A stretch of DNA of 64,000 bases from G965261775 sp965261775. GTDB taxonomy: Bacteria; Pseudomonadota; Gammaproteobacteria; Eutrophobiales; Eutrophobiaceae. The stretch covers positions 1,798,001 to 1,862,000 of the forward strand of contig OZ253477.1 in the NCBI GenBank assembly GCA_965261775.1, read 5' to 3'. How positions within the stretch are numbered: the first letter of the stretch is position 1; every line of letters begins with the position of its first letter. Position numbers and translations under genes: made by a program. Under the pieces are notes generated by a model, which saw nothing but the letters and a program-made list of their open reading frames with translations, made no database searches and was not told where the DNA came from. Shown one piece after another: positions 36,324 through 45,702 of this stretch.

Positions 36324-38912
36324 ATGCGCCTCGATAGACTGACAAGCAAATTACAGACGGCCCTGGCAGATGCCGGAAGCCTCGCCGTGGGGCGCGATCA
36401 TCAATACATAGAACCCGCCCACTTAGCGCATGCCTTGTTAAAACAAGAGGGAAGTTTGCCGTCAATACTGGCCAACAGCGGTGTTGATATACATCGACTC
36501 AACGGCGATATTCAGAAACTGTTGGACTCGTTGCCGACCGTCGGTGGCATGGGAGGCGACGTACGTATTAGCCGTGATCTTGAAAAAATTCTGAATCTGA
36601 TGGACAAGGCGGCGCAGGACAGACGGGATAGCTATATTGCCAGTGAACTGTTTATCATTGCCGCTCTGGAGGACAAAGGCAGACTGGGTAAGCTCCTGCG
36701 TCAACACGGTGCTGATAAGGACAAATTGAATGCAGAGATTGACAAGCTGCGCGGTGGTGAAAAGGTTGTTGACCTTTCTGCAGAGGAAACTAGACAGGCA
36801 TTGGAAAAATTTACCATTGATCTGACGCAACAGGCGGAGAGTGGCAAGCTTGACCCCGTCATCGGGCGTGATGAAGAGATCAGACGGACTATTCAGGTCT
36901 TGCAGAGACGTACCAAAAATAATCCCGTTTTAATCGGTGAACCCGGTGTCGGCAAGACCGCTATCGTTGAGGGGCTTGCACAACGTATTGTCAATGGTGA
37001 AGTCCCCGATTCGCTTGCCCGGAGACGTCTATTGGCGCTTGACATGGGCGCATTAATCGCCGGTGCCAAATTTCGGGGGGAATTTGAAGAACGTTTGAAA
37101 GCAGTGCTTAACGATATTTCAAAACAACAAGGCCGTGTTGTCTTGTTCATTGACGAAGTCCACACCATGGTCGGCGCGGGCAAGGCCGAAGGTGCGATGG
37201 ACGCCAGCAATATGCTCAAACCTGCACTTGCCCGAGGGGAACTCCATTGTATTGGTGCCACTACGCTTGATGAATACCGTCGAAATATTGAAAAGGACGC
37301 CGCCCTGGAACGTCGCTTTCAGAAAGTGTTTGTTGATGAACCTAATGAGGAAGATACCATCGCCATCCTGCGCGGTCTGAAGGAACGTTATGAAGTGCAT
37401 CACAATGTACAGATTACCGACCCGGCAATTGTGGCGGCGACGACATTATCTCATCGGTATATCACCGACCGGCAGTTGCCTGATAAGGCGATTGACCTGG
37501 TTGATGAAGCGGCCAGCCGCATCAGTATCGAGATACATTCGAAACCTGAAGTAATGGACAGGCTTGAACGCCGATTGATACAGATGAAAATCGAGCGGGA
37601 AGCGTTGAAAAAGGAAACCGACGCCGCTTCAAAAAAACGTCTGGCATCGCTTGAAAACACCATCAAAACAACCGAACGCGAATTTGCTGATTTGGAAGAG
37701 ATATGGGTCAGTGAAAAAGCGTCTCTGCAAGGGACTCATGATGCCAAGGAAAAACTTGAACAGGCGCGGATCGATTTTAAAACAGCCAGCCGTAATCGTG
37801 ATTTGGAGCGGATGTCGAAATTACAAAACGAGACTATTCCCGAGCTGGAAAAACAGGCCAATATGTCTAATCAGGCGGAAATATCCGATATGACATTGTT
37901 GCGCAATAAGGTCACCGAGAATGAAATTGCTGAGGTGGTTGCTAGTTGGACCGGCATACCCGTCAGTAAAATGCTGCAGGGCGAACGTGAAAAACTGCTT
38001 GATATGGAAGCGACATTACGCAAACGCGTTATCGGACAGGAACAGGCTATTACCGCCGTTTCCAATGTCATCCGGCGTTCGCGCGCCGGTTTGTCTGACC
38101 CGAGCAAACCCAATGGCAGTTTTCTCTTCTTGGGTCCCACCGGGGTTGGCAAAACCGAACTTTGCCGGAGTCTGACGGAATTTCTGTTTGATAGCGAAGA
38201 CATGATGATCCGTATTGATATGTCTGAATTCATGGAAAAACACGCCGTTGCCCGCCTGATCGGCGCCCCGCCTGGCTATGTCGGATATGAACAGGGCGGA
38301 TACCTTACCGAAGCGGTACGTCGTCGCCCCTACAGTCTGATTTTGCTGGATGAAATAGAGAAAGCGCATCGCGATGTCTTTAATATTCTGTTACAGGTAC
38401 TTGATGACGGGCGTCTGACCGACAGTCACGGTCGCACCGTAGATTTCCGTAATACCGTTATTGTGATGACCTCTAATCTGGGTTCAGATCTGATACAGGA
38501 AATGTCGTCCGATACCGAATACGATAATATGAAAGAGATTGTTCTGCATGAAGTCGGTAGCTATTTTCGTCCCGAGTTTATTAATCGGATCGATACCGTG
38601 GTGGTCTTTCATGCTCTGATACAGGAACAGATCCGAGCCATCACTGAAATACAGGTTGAACACCTTCGAAAACGTCTTCAGGGGCAAAACATCGCACTTG
38701 AATTAAGTCAAAACGCAGCGGATTTTCTGGCAAAAACCGGATTCAACCCGGTTTATGGTGCTAGGCCGTTAAAGCGCATTATTCAAGATAAACTTGAGAC
38801 AGGAATAGCGGAAAAAATATTGATCGGCGAAATTGAATCCGGCCATACTATTCAAGTGGATGAAAAAGAGGGCAAATTAAATTTTTCCAAATTGCAGACG
38901 GATTTCACATAA
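36324..38912 (+). CDS. clpB: ATP-dependent disaggregase ClpB
   Basis: An 862-residue Hsp100 protein. It has the N-terminal Clp repeat domain, first AAA+ module with GEPGVGKTAIVEGLA, a long coiled-coil middle domain (about 405-525), and second AAA+ module with GPTGVGKTELCRSL and LLDEIEKAH. As a hexamer it dissolves protein aggregates with DnaK. The length matches E. coli ClpB (857). Heat-shock control is shown by the sigma-32 promoter. No terminator was seen in the 175 bases up to pilB. Confidence 0.97.
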   Translation: MRLDRLTSKLQTALADAGSLAVGRDHQYIEPAHLAHALLKQEGSLPSILANSGVDIHRLNGDIQKLLDSLPTVGGMGGDVRISRDLEKILNLMDKAAQDRRDSYIASELFIIAALEDKGRLGKLLRQHGADKDKLNAEIDKLRGGEKVVDLSAEETRQALEKFTIDLTQQAESGKLDPVIGRDEEIRRTIQVLQRRTKNNPVLIGEPGVGKTAIVEGLAQRIVNGEVPDSLARRRLLALDMGALIAGAKFRGEFEERLKAVLNDISKQQGRVVLFIDEVHTMVGAGKAEGAMDASNMLKPALARGELHCIGATTLDEYRRNIEKDAALERRFQKVFVDEPNEEDTIAILRGLKERYEVHHNVQITDPAIVAATTLSHRYITDRQLPDKAIDLVDEAASRISIEIHSKPEVMDRLERRLIQMKIEREALKKETDAASKKRLASLENTIKTTEREFADLEEIWVSEKASLQGTHDAKEKLEQARIDFKTASRNRDLERMSKLQNETIPELEKQANMSNQAEISDMTLLRNKVTENEIAEVVASWTGIPVSKMLQGEREKLLDMEATLRKRVIGQEQAITAVSNVIRRSRAGLSDPSKPNGSFLFLGPTGVGKTELCRSLTEFLFDSEDMMIRIDMSEFMEKHAVARLIGAPPGYVGYEQGGYLTEAVRRRPYSLILLDEIEKAHRDVFNILLQVLDDGRLTDSHGRTVDFRNTVIVMTSNLGSDLIQEMSSDTEYDNMKEIVLHEVGSYFRPEFINRIDTVVVFHALIQEQIRAITEIQVEHLRKRLQGQNIALELSQNAADFLAKTGFNPVYGARPLKRIIQDKLETGIAEKILIGEIESGHTIQVDEKEGKLNFSKLQTDFT

Positions 38913-38988
38913 ATAATGCATAATCCAACGCATAACTAAGCGTAAAATGCCATCTTCACTAGACTGGTACTTTTATGTTTTATACTTG

Positions 38989-39004
38989 ATTCTTAAGTAA
39001 GAAT
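38989..39004. promoter_or_regulatory. palindrome upstream of pilB
   Basis: ATTCTTA-AG-TAAGAAT, a 7-base perfect dyad with a two-base centre, about 85 bases before the pilB ATG. It could be an operator for the pilBCD genes. No matching copy was noticed at pilA. A/T-rich dyads of this size can arise by chance. Confidence 0.3.
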
Positions 39005-39087
39005 TCTGAGTTATTATATCATACTAAATGTGATCTGAAATATGTTAAGCTATAGTTTTAGACACTAAAATCTGATTTCAGAACAAA

Positions 39088-40812
39088 ATGGCGGCTTCAA
39101 CAAAAAATAATATCAATCTCAGTGGGCTTGCACGTAAACTCGTGCTGAAAGGACTTCTTGAAGAAAAGAAAGCGGTAGATGCTTTTCAGGAATCACGAAA
39201 GAAACGGATTCCCTTCGTCAGCGTTATCGTTGAAAAAAAGCTTGTTGCCAGTGATGTGATCGCCGTTACTGCTTCAAATGAGTTTGGTGCGCCGTTAGTA
39301 GATATTGATTCGCTTGAAAATGATCTGGAGGTTGTCAAGCTTGTCAAAGATGAGTTGATCAAAAAACATCATATCCTGCCAATATTTAAACGGGGCAAGC
39401 GCCTTGCTGTTGCTATCTCGGACCCGACCAATCTCCTCGCCTTAGATGAAATTAAATTTGCAACAAATCTTTTCATTGATGCTGTCGTCGTTGCAGAAGA
39501 CAAATTGGTCAAACATATCGAAAAAACTCTGGAGGCTCTCCAGGGCAGTACCCTTGTTGGTCTAAGCGAGGAGGAACTTGAAGACCTGGATAATATTGAA
39601 CTTGGTGGAGATGGCGCATCTCAGGAAGAAGATGATATTGATATTGACGATGCGCCTGTCGTAAGGTTTGTTCATAAAGTGTTCTTGGATGCTATCAAGA
39701 TCGGTGCTTCTGACCTTCATTTTGAGCCTTATGAGAAAGTTTATCGTGTGCGTTTCCGGGTTGACGGTATATTGAGAGAAGTTGCCAAGCCGCCAATGAG
39801 TTTGTCTAGCAAAATAGTGGCTCGTATAAAGGTGATGTCTCGTCTCGACGTATCTGAACGTCGTGTCCCTCAGGATGGTCGTATCAAAATGAAACTGTCA
39901 AGGAGCAAATCCATTGACTTTCGTGTCAGTACCTGCCCGACATTATTTGGTGAAAAGGCCTGTTTGCGTATATTGGATTCCGATGCTGCGGCTCTGCAAA
40001 TAGATCAGCTTGGCTATGAGGATGAACAAAAGAAATTATTTTTGAAAAATCTGCATAAACCCTATGGCATGTTTCTGGTTACTGGCCCTACGGGTAGCGG
40101 TAAAACTGTTTCACTCTATACCGGCATCAATATTCTTAACCAGCCTGATATCAATATATCCACTGCTGAAGATCCAGTGGAAATCAATCTTTCCGGCGTC
40201 AATCAGGTACAGATAGATGAACGCACGGGAATGGATTTCCCAAAGGCATTAAGGGCCTTTTTACGGCAGGACCCGGATATTATATTAGTTGGCGAAATAC
40301 GCGATATTACCACGGGTGGAATCGCAGTGAAGGCTGCTCAAACCGGACATATGGTTATGTCGACCCTGCATACTAATGATGCCCCGCAAACTCTGACCCG
40401 CTTACAGGATATGGGCATCCAAACCTTTGCCGTGGCTACCACGATCAATCTGATTGCCGCGCAGCGTCTCCTGCGGAGACTTAACCCAACGAATAAGGTG
40501 CCGATCAAAACGCCTGATGAAGTATTGATAGATGAGGGTTTCCCGGAGGAGATGGTTGCGAACGGTATTGAAATGTTTGAACCTGGTAAAGAAACGGAGG
40601 ATAATCCGGGTTACAAGGGTCGCATCGGTATTTATCAGGTTATGCCGATAACTGAAGAGATAAAACGGCTAATTATGGAAGGCGCCAATGCGGTCGCCTT
40701 GGCGGACCAGGCAGAAAAGGAAGGGGTATGGGATATCCGTCGGTCAGGATTACAGAAAGTGGCCAATGGTATTACCAGTCTGGCTGAAGTTAACCGAGTC
40801 ACCATTGAGTGA
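39088..40812 (+). CDS. pilB: type IV pilus assembly ATPase PilB, without the zinc tetracysteine motif
   Basis: A 574-residue secretion ATPase that drives pilus extension. The N-terminal MshEN-type domain is followed by the ATPase core: Walker A GPTGSGKT at 333-340, Asp box, Walker B DPDIILVGEIRD at 395-406, and His box TGHMVMSTLHTN at 419-430. Family members normally carry two CxxC pairs in the following C-terminal region. Here that region (about 463-510, RRLNPTNKVPIKTPDEVL to ETEDNPGYKGR) has no Cys at all, and only two Cys occur in the whole protein (near 283 and 292). The rest looks intact. It is followed at once by pilC and pilD. Confidence 0.95.
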   Translation: MAASTKNNINLSGLARKLVLKGLLEEKKAVDAFQESRKKRIPFVSVIVEKKLVASDVIAVTASNEFGAPLVDIDSLENDLEVVKLVKDELIKKHHILPIFKRGKRLAVAISDPTNLLALDEIKFATNLFIDAVVVAEDKLVKHIEKTLEALQGSTLVGLSEEELEDLDNIELGGDGASQEEDDIDIDDAPVVRFVHKVFLDAIKIGASDLHFEPYEKVYRVRFRVDGILREVAKPPMSLSSKIVARIKVMSRLDVSERRVPQDGRIKMKLSRSKSIDFRVSTCPTLFGEKACLRILDSDAAALQIDQLGYEDEQKKLFLKNLHKPYGMFLVTGPTGSGKTVSLYTGINILNQPDINISTAEDPVEINLSGVNQVQIDERTGMDFPKALRAFLRQDPDIILVGEIRDITTGGIAVKAAQTGHMVMSTLHTNDAPQTLTRLQDMGIQTFAVATTINLIAAQRLLRRLNPTNKVPIKTPDEVLIDEGFPEEMVANGIEMFEPGKETEDNPGYKGRIGIYQVMPITEEIKRLIMEGANAVALADQAEKEGVWDIRRSGLQKVANGITSLAEVNRVTIE

Positions 40813-40817
40813 GAATT

Positions 40818-42035
40818 ATGGCTAAAACGCAAAAAACAGATATATATGTTTGGGAAGGTATAGATAAAGCTGGCAAGCGGAGAACAGGTGAACTGAGCGC
40901 ACAAACCGAAGCTTTGGCGAAGGCTATGGTCCGTCGGCAGGGTGTCAACCCGCTTAAAGTCAAGAAAAAGCCGAAACCGCGATGGGGGGCCAACAAAACA
41001 AAAATTTCACCCAAGGATATCACGGTATTCAGTCGGCAACTAGCCACGATGGTGTCTTCCGGTGTACCGCTGGTTCAGGCATTTGAGATTATTGGACGTG
41101 GTCATGAAAATGCCGGTATGCAGGAGTTGATATTGAATATTAAGGCTGATGTTGAATCGGGAAATAGTCTGACCGAGAGTTTGTCAAAACACCCCTTACA
41201 TTTTAATGAGCTTTATTGCAATCTGGTGGCGGCGGGAGAGCACGCCGGGATTCTTGAGTCAGTTCTGCACAAACTCGCAACCTATATGGAGAAAAGCGAA
41301 GCGCTGAAATCAAAAGTCAAATCTGCTATGCTTTATCCTATTATTGTTCTGGCCGTTGCTGCTATCGTTGTCTCAATACTGATGATTTTTGTAATCCCGC
41401 AGTTTGGAGATTTGTTCAACAATTTTGGCGCTGATCTGCCAGCCTTAACCCAGCTTTTGATAGACACCTCCGATTTTTTTGTTGAGAACTGGTTTTGGAT
41501 ATTCCTTGTCGTAGCTGGTACGGTTTTTGGTTTCCTTGAAATGAAAAAGCGATCCTTGGCGTTACAGCATTTTATCGATCGTGCCCTTCTGAAAATGCCC
41601 GTATTCGGTGAAATTCTGGAGAAGTCCGCTATTGCCAGATTTGCCAGAACCCTTGAAACCATGTTTGCTGCCGGTACCCCGCTTGTTGAAGCCATGGCCT
41701 CCGTTGCGGGCGCCTGCGGAAATATCGTTTTTTACAATGCCACCATGAGGATGAAAGATGAAGTCTCGACCGGAACGCAGCTACAAGTCGCAATGCGCGA
41801 CTCCGGTTTATTTCCTAACATGGTGGTGCAAATGGTGGCCATTGGTGAAGAATCAGGCGCGGTTGATACGATGCTGGGTAAAGTCGCCGACTGGTACGAA
41901 GAGGAAGTTGACGATGCTGTGTCGGGGTTGACCAGTCTTCTGGAGCCCATCATCATAGCGTTTCTAGGCATCGTAATCGGCGGTATTGTTATCGGCATGT
42001 ATCTGCCCATTTTTAAACTTGGTGCTGTTGTATAG
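40818..42035 (+). CDS. pilC: type IV pilus inner-membrane platform protein PilC
   Basis: A 405-residue polytopic protein with two T2SF domains. Each has the pattern seen in FSRQLATMVSSGVPLVQAFEII and FARTLETMFAAGTPLVEAM, followed by membrane helices. It forms the inner-membrane platform that PilB acts on. The ATG at 40818 is five bases after the pilB stop; a GTG at 40809 overlapping that stop is an alternative. The protein ends GMYLPIFKLGAVV, as expected of the family. Confidence 0.96.
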   Translation: MAKTQKTDIYVWEGIDKAGKRRTGELSAQTEALAKAMVRRQGVNPLKVKKKPKPRWGANKTKISPKDITVFSRQLATMVSSGVPLVQAFEIIGRGHENAGMQELILNIKADVESGNSLTESLSKHPLHFNELYCNLVAAGEHAGILESVLHKLATYMEKSEALKSKVKSAMLYPIIVLAVAAIVVSILMIFVIPQFGDLFNNFGADLPALTQLLIDTSDFFVENWFWIFLVVAGTVFGFLEMKKRSLALQHFIDRALLKMPVFGEILEKSAIARFARTLETMFAAGTPLVEAMASVAGACGNIVFYNATMRMKDEVSTGTQLQVAMRDSGLFPNMVVQMVAIGEESGAVDTMLGKVADWYEEEVDDAVSGLTSLLEPIIIAFLGIVIGGIVIGMYLPIFKLGAVV

Positions 42036-42346
42036 GTTATATATATACTCTGTTTTTGGTAATCCACGAAAATTTCGGTAAGGGTTTTTAATTTCTACAG
42101 TTTTTTGCCTAAATGGCGTGTGCAATTAACAGGGCGTGCGCTGTCGCCATGGTTTGAGATTTGTGTGCAAGATGTGGCGGAAACAATAGGCGCCTAAGAA
42201 TAAGGCAATGTATTTTGGCGTGAACCCGTTGATATGCATTACCTACGGATACAGTATTAAAAATAAATTCAAACACTAGTGCCTATTTTTTTGAAATATG
42301 CGGGTTAGGTTGACCATTATTTATTTGAACACGAAGTATTTAGTTT
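42036..42346. other. gene-free stretch between pilC and pilD
   Basis: About 310 bases with no gene on either strand, A/T-rich toward its right end. No terminator with a good stem and T run was found. pilC and pilD are usually closer than this, so a separate pilD promoter is likely, but none can be pinned down. Confidence 0.4.
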
Positions 42347-43213
42347 TTGTTGATTATTGAATTACTTCACATCCATCCGATTTTTTACTTTTGTTTAGTC
42401 TTTGCGCTCGGTTTATCGGTTGGCAGCTTTCTCAATGTCGTGATCACGAGGCTTCCCGTCATGATGGAAAGGGATTGGAGAGCGCAATGTTGCAGCCTGC
42501 TTGATATTGAGAATCCGAGAGGGGTGGAACCATTTAATCTGGTGACACCCCGTTCCCATTGTCCCAAATGCCGACATAAACTTGGTGCTATTGAAAATAT
42601 CCCTGTGGTCAGTTACCTCTTTTTAAGAGGCCGCTGTAAAAAATGCCAGAGTAATATCCCGATACACTATCCTCTCGTTGAGTTGCTCAGCGCGATTTCA
42701 GCAGTTATCGTAGCCTATCATTTCGGTATATCCATTCAGGCCCTTCTGGCCATATTCTTGACTTGGGCGCTGATTGTACTTGCCATGATTGATTTTCAGA
42801 CACAACTCTTGCCTGATGATATCACGCTCCCTTTTTTATGGTTTGGTATTCTCGCCAATTTTTTTAATTGTTTTGAAGATCTGCATTCAAGCATTTTGGG
42901 GGCGATCTTTGGTTATGGTTCACTCTGGTCCGTTTATATTATCTTCAAGCTTGTTACTGGAAAGGAAGGGATGGGGCATGGCGACTTTAAATTATTCGCG
43001 ATGCTGGGTGCTTGGTTGGGTTGGAAACTATTGCCGCTGATCATCCTCATATCCTCGCTGGCTGGCGCGGTTGTTGGAATGTGCATGATTATTTTTACCT
43101 CTCATGACAAGGCGGATCCTATCCCGTTCGGGCCTTATTTAGTCGTAGCGGGATGGATATCCATGTTATGGGGGGACGCTATCATGTCCGCTTATCTAAA
43201 TTTATCAATATAA
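42347..43213 (+). CDS. pilD: prepilin peptidase and N-methyltransferase PilD
   Basis: A 288-residue inner-membrane aspartic protease that cuts and N-methylates pilins. It has SVGSFLNVVITRLP, the cytoplasmic zinc-type cysteines CPKCRHK and CKKCQSN, and the catalytic Asp residues in MIDFQTQLLPDD and GKEGMGHGDFKLFAMLGAW. The start is a TTG at 42347, which matches the N-terminal length of Pseudomonas PilD; no ATG fits better. Its stop overlaps the coaE start (TAATG). Confidence 0.95.
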   Translation: MLIIELLHIHPIFYFCLVFALGLSVGSFLNVVITRLPVMMERDWRAQCCSLLDIENPRGVEPFNLVTPRSHCPKCRHKLGAIENIPVVSYLFLRGRCKKCQSNIPIHYPLVELLSAISAVIVAYHFGISIQALLAIFLTWALIVLAMIDFQTQLLPDDITLPFLWFGILANFFNCFEDLHSSILGAIFGYGSLWSVYIIFKLVTGKEGMGHGDFKLFAMLGAWLGWKLLPLIILISSLAGAVVGMCMIIFTSHDKADPIPFGPYLVVAGWISMLWGDAIMSAYLNLSI

Positions 43214-43833
43214 TGTCACCGCCTTACCGTATTGCAATAACCGGCGGGATCGGGAGTGGGAAATCGGCAGTGGCCTTTTTTTTTTCCAGATTGGGGGTTC
43301 CGGTAATTGATGCGGATATGATTGCCAGAGAAATGACAGAAACCGACAAACCTGTTTTTAAAAAGATTATTGATGAATTGGGTATAGGGTTTGTCAAGTC
43401 TGATGGCACGCTTGATCGGAAAAAATTGTGTGAAACCATTTTCAGAGATGAAAAAATAAAACGCCGACTTGAGGGCTTGCTTCACCCGGCCATATATCGG
43501 GAGATTGACCGGAAAGTCGCCGCCATTGATCACCCCTATTGCCTGATTGTCATACCCCTGCTATTTGAGACGCAAAAAAGACATTCCGTTGACCGGATTT
43601 TAGTTGTTGATATTCCTGAAGAGATACAAATTAAACGGACTGTGGACAGAGACAAATCGTTTTCAACTGAATTGATCAAAAAAGTCATCGACAGTCAGGT
43701 AAAACGCGAAGTGCGTGTGCAATATGCTGATGACATTATTGACAATACCGTTGATATTAACGAACTTGAAACCCTTGTACGTAATTTACATTTACGCTAT
43801 TTACGTTTAAGTGATAGTAGATTTGAACAATAG
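43213..43833 (+). CDS. coaE: dephospho-CoA kinase
   Basis: A 206-residue P-loop kinase for the last step of coenzyme A synthesis. It has the P-loop GGIGSGKSAVAFFF near the start, then PVIDADMIAREM and HPAIYREI. The ATG at 43213 (MSPPYRIAITGG) overlaps the pilD stop; the longer frame to 43153 lies inside pilD. It overlaps zapD by one base. Confidence 0.96.
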   Translation: MSPPYRIAITGGIGSGKSAVAFFFSRLGVPVIDADMIAREMTETDKPVFKKIIDELGIGFVKSDGTLDRKKLCETIFRDEKIKRRLEGLLHPAIYREIDRKVAAIDHPYCLIVIPLLFETQKRHSVDRILVVDIPEEIQIKRTVDRDKSFSTELIKKVIDSQVKREVRVQYADDIIDNTVDINELETLVRNLHLRYLRLSDSRFEQ

Positions 43834-44606
43834 TGAACGATAAGATCATATTTGAACAACCCCTGAATGAACGAATACGCAATTTGTTGCGTCTTGAATA
43901 TCTGTTCAATCTGACCGCGTTTCGTTCCAACAGTATTTCAGAATGGGATTGCCGGGATACGTTAGAGTCTCTGCTTGAAATCAACAGTATGTTGGTCCGG
44001 GTGGAAATTAAAACCGAGTTGATAAAAGAACTGGAGCGGCAGACTACTCTGCTGGGGCACCTGAAAAAAAATCCCGCTGTGGATAAAGAACAACTGCGAA
44101 GAATCAATGGTAAACTCCGTGAAACATTGAATATCCTGAGAAATAGAAACTATAAACCGGGCGAACGGTTAGAACAGGATCAAGTAGTCACCAGTTTCAG
44201 ACAAAGGATGAACATCGTTGGCGGAACATGTCCTTTCGACCTGCCTCGTTTTCATTACTGGCTAAATCAACCACCGCACAAACGGAAAAAGGATATTGAG
44301 ACGTGGAGTGAGGATATACAGCCAGTCAGCCAGGCTGTCAAAACGGTACTGGAGATGATTAGGAACAGCGCCCATCCTGTCCACGAGAAAGCAAAAGCCG
44401 GTTTTTATCAGCATTCTATCGGTTCCAAATCCTCCTGTCAGTTGGCCCGTGTTTTACTTGATTCTACCAGTCCCTATTATCCCGAGATCAGTGGCGGCAA
44501 ACATCGTTTTACCGTCCGCTTTATGGAGGCGTCAGATACGAACAACAGTCGTTCTGTACAAACCGGAAATGACGTGGACTTTGAACTTCACTGCTGCATT
44601 CTGTAA
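43833..44606 (+). CDS. zapD: cell division protein ZapD
   Basis: A 257-residue DUF1342 protein that crosslinks FtsZ filaments at the division ring. The N-terminus IFEQPLNERIRNLLRLEYLF is diagnostic, and CPFDLPRFHYWL and HSIGSKSSCQLARVLLD also match the family. The start is a GTG sharing one base with the coaE stop (TAGTG). The usual next gene, yacG, is missing; only 91 bases separate it from the convergent mutT-thiE gene. Confidence 0.95.
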   Translation: MNDKIIFEQPLNERIRNLLRLEYLFNLTAFRSNSISEWDCRDTLESLLEINSMLVRVEIKTELIKELERQTTLLGHLKKNPAVDKEQLRRINGKLRETLNILRNRNYKPGERLEQDQVVTSFRQRMNIVGGTCPFDLPRFHYWLNQPPHKRKKDIETWSEDIQPVSQAVKTVLEMIRNSAHPVHEKAKAGFYQHSIGSKSSCQLARVLLDSTSPYYPEISGGKHRFTVRFMEASDTNNSRSVQTGNDVDFELHCCIL

Positions 44607-44697
44607 AAATTGATAACGATAGCATTCTTTATTTTAGGTGTATCTTTGAAAACCGGGGGGACGGTCATTGAGCTTGTTGAAGTACTCGGTTACTGCG

Positions 44698-45696
44698 TTA
44701 CTGTGTGTAATCGGCGGATAAAAAAGGTCTGATTGATTCAACCGGATCATCGGCATCCCAGACAGCGCTCAGTATGGCTATCCCGTGGGCACCGTTTGAC
44801 TTCGCGTTCTTGTTGTCTGTGCCTGATAGACCGCCCAGTGCAAAAACCGGAAGGTTTGTCTTTTGACACAGGCGGGAAAATTGATCCCAGCCCAGAGGTT
44901 TTTTTTCGGGGCAGCTTTTTGTCATTTTGACCGGTGAGAGGAAAATATAATCGGCCCCGATACGTTCCGCTTGTGCCATTTCATGTTCGTTATGACAAGA
45001 TACGCCAAGCATTTTCTCTTTGGCGACGGGCCGGTCGGTATATTTCACAGCACCTTCTGCATTGAGGTGTAAGCCGTCGGCATCATAGTGTTCAAGGGAC
45101 TCTGGCGTACCGTTAAGGGTCCATCTGGCACCATAGTTTTTTGCTATTTGTTTGATCTCACTAATCAAATCCGTCAGGAAACTGTCCTGTTGTGATTTTA
45201 ATCTCAGTTGGAATAACTTCAGTCCGACAGAAAAGCAACTATCCAGTACGGATAATAATTCTGCCTTGTCATCACAAAATGGTTTGCTGATCAGGTAAAA
45301 TCGGGGCAATGAAATCAATGGGATAACTCGTCTGCTGGCTTCAGGTAAAATGTAGCGGTTTAATTCTGAAATAGCGACCCAAGCAATCTCCTGGTTTTCG
45401 CGTGCCACCACCCGCGCAAGCCATTCATTGACTGACCAGACATGTAGCAGAATGGGGCCTTCCGGATACTCATGATAAATTTCCGTAAGTTTGGACACCT
45501 TTTTAACACGAATACCTGTTTCTTCATACAACTCCCTGTCCAGAGCGGCCCGAATATCTTCCCCTTCTTCCACTTTGCCACCTGGAAATTCCCATAAACC
45601 GGGGAGACACTGTTTTTCAGTACGTTTTGATAATAGGATTTTATCTCCCTCCGGGCTATAAACAACCCCCACCGAGACTTCCACGTGTTTCTTCAT
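44698..45696 (-). CDS. Nudix hydrolase (MutT-like) fused to a thiamine phosphate synthase-like domain
   Basis: A 332-residue two-domain protein. The N-terminal part (about 1-130) has a complete Nudix box (GGKVEEGEDIRAALDRELYEETGI) split around catalytic Glu residues, so it should hydrolyse oxidised nucleotides such as 8-oxo-dGTP. The C-terminal part (about 135-330) is a ThiE/TenI-like TIM barrel, with LFQLRLK, LGVSCHNEHEM, DYIFLSPV and FALGGLSG. This fusion is known in Pseudomonas and relatives; the function of the ThiE-like part is unclear. The start is the ATG at 45696 (MKKHVEVSVGVV); a GTG two codons before touches the argJ stop. Confidence 0.93.
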   Translation of the reverse strand: MKKHVEVSVGVVYSPEGDKILLSKRTEKQCLPGLWEFPGGKVEEGEDIRAALDRELYEETGIRVKKVSKLTEIYHEYPEGPILLHVWSVNEWLARVVARENQEIAWVAISELNRYILPEASRRVIPLISLPRFYLISKPFCDDKAELLSVLDSCFSVGLKLFQLRLKSQQDSFLTDLISEIKQIAKNYGARWTLNGTPESLEHYDADGLHLNAEGAVKYTDRPVAKEKMLGVSCHNEHEMAQAERIGADYIFLSPVKMTKSCPEKKPLGWDQFSRLCQKTNLPVFALGGLSGTDNKNAKSNGAHGIAILSAVWDADDPVESIRPFLSADYTQ

Positions 45697-45702
45697 ACTC
45701 AC

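Noticed and set aside
42036..42346. Possible small gene or RNA between pilC and pilD
   Set aside because: No frame longer than about 15 codons with a start signal, and no clear fold or terminator by eye.
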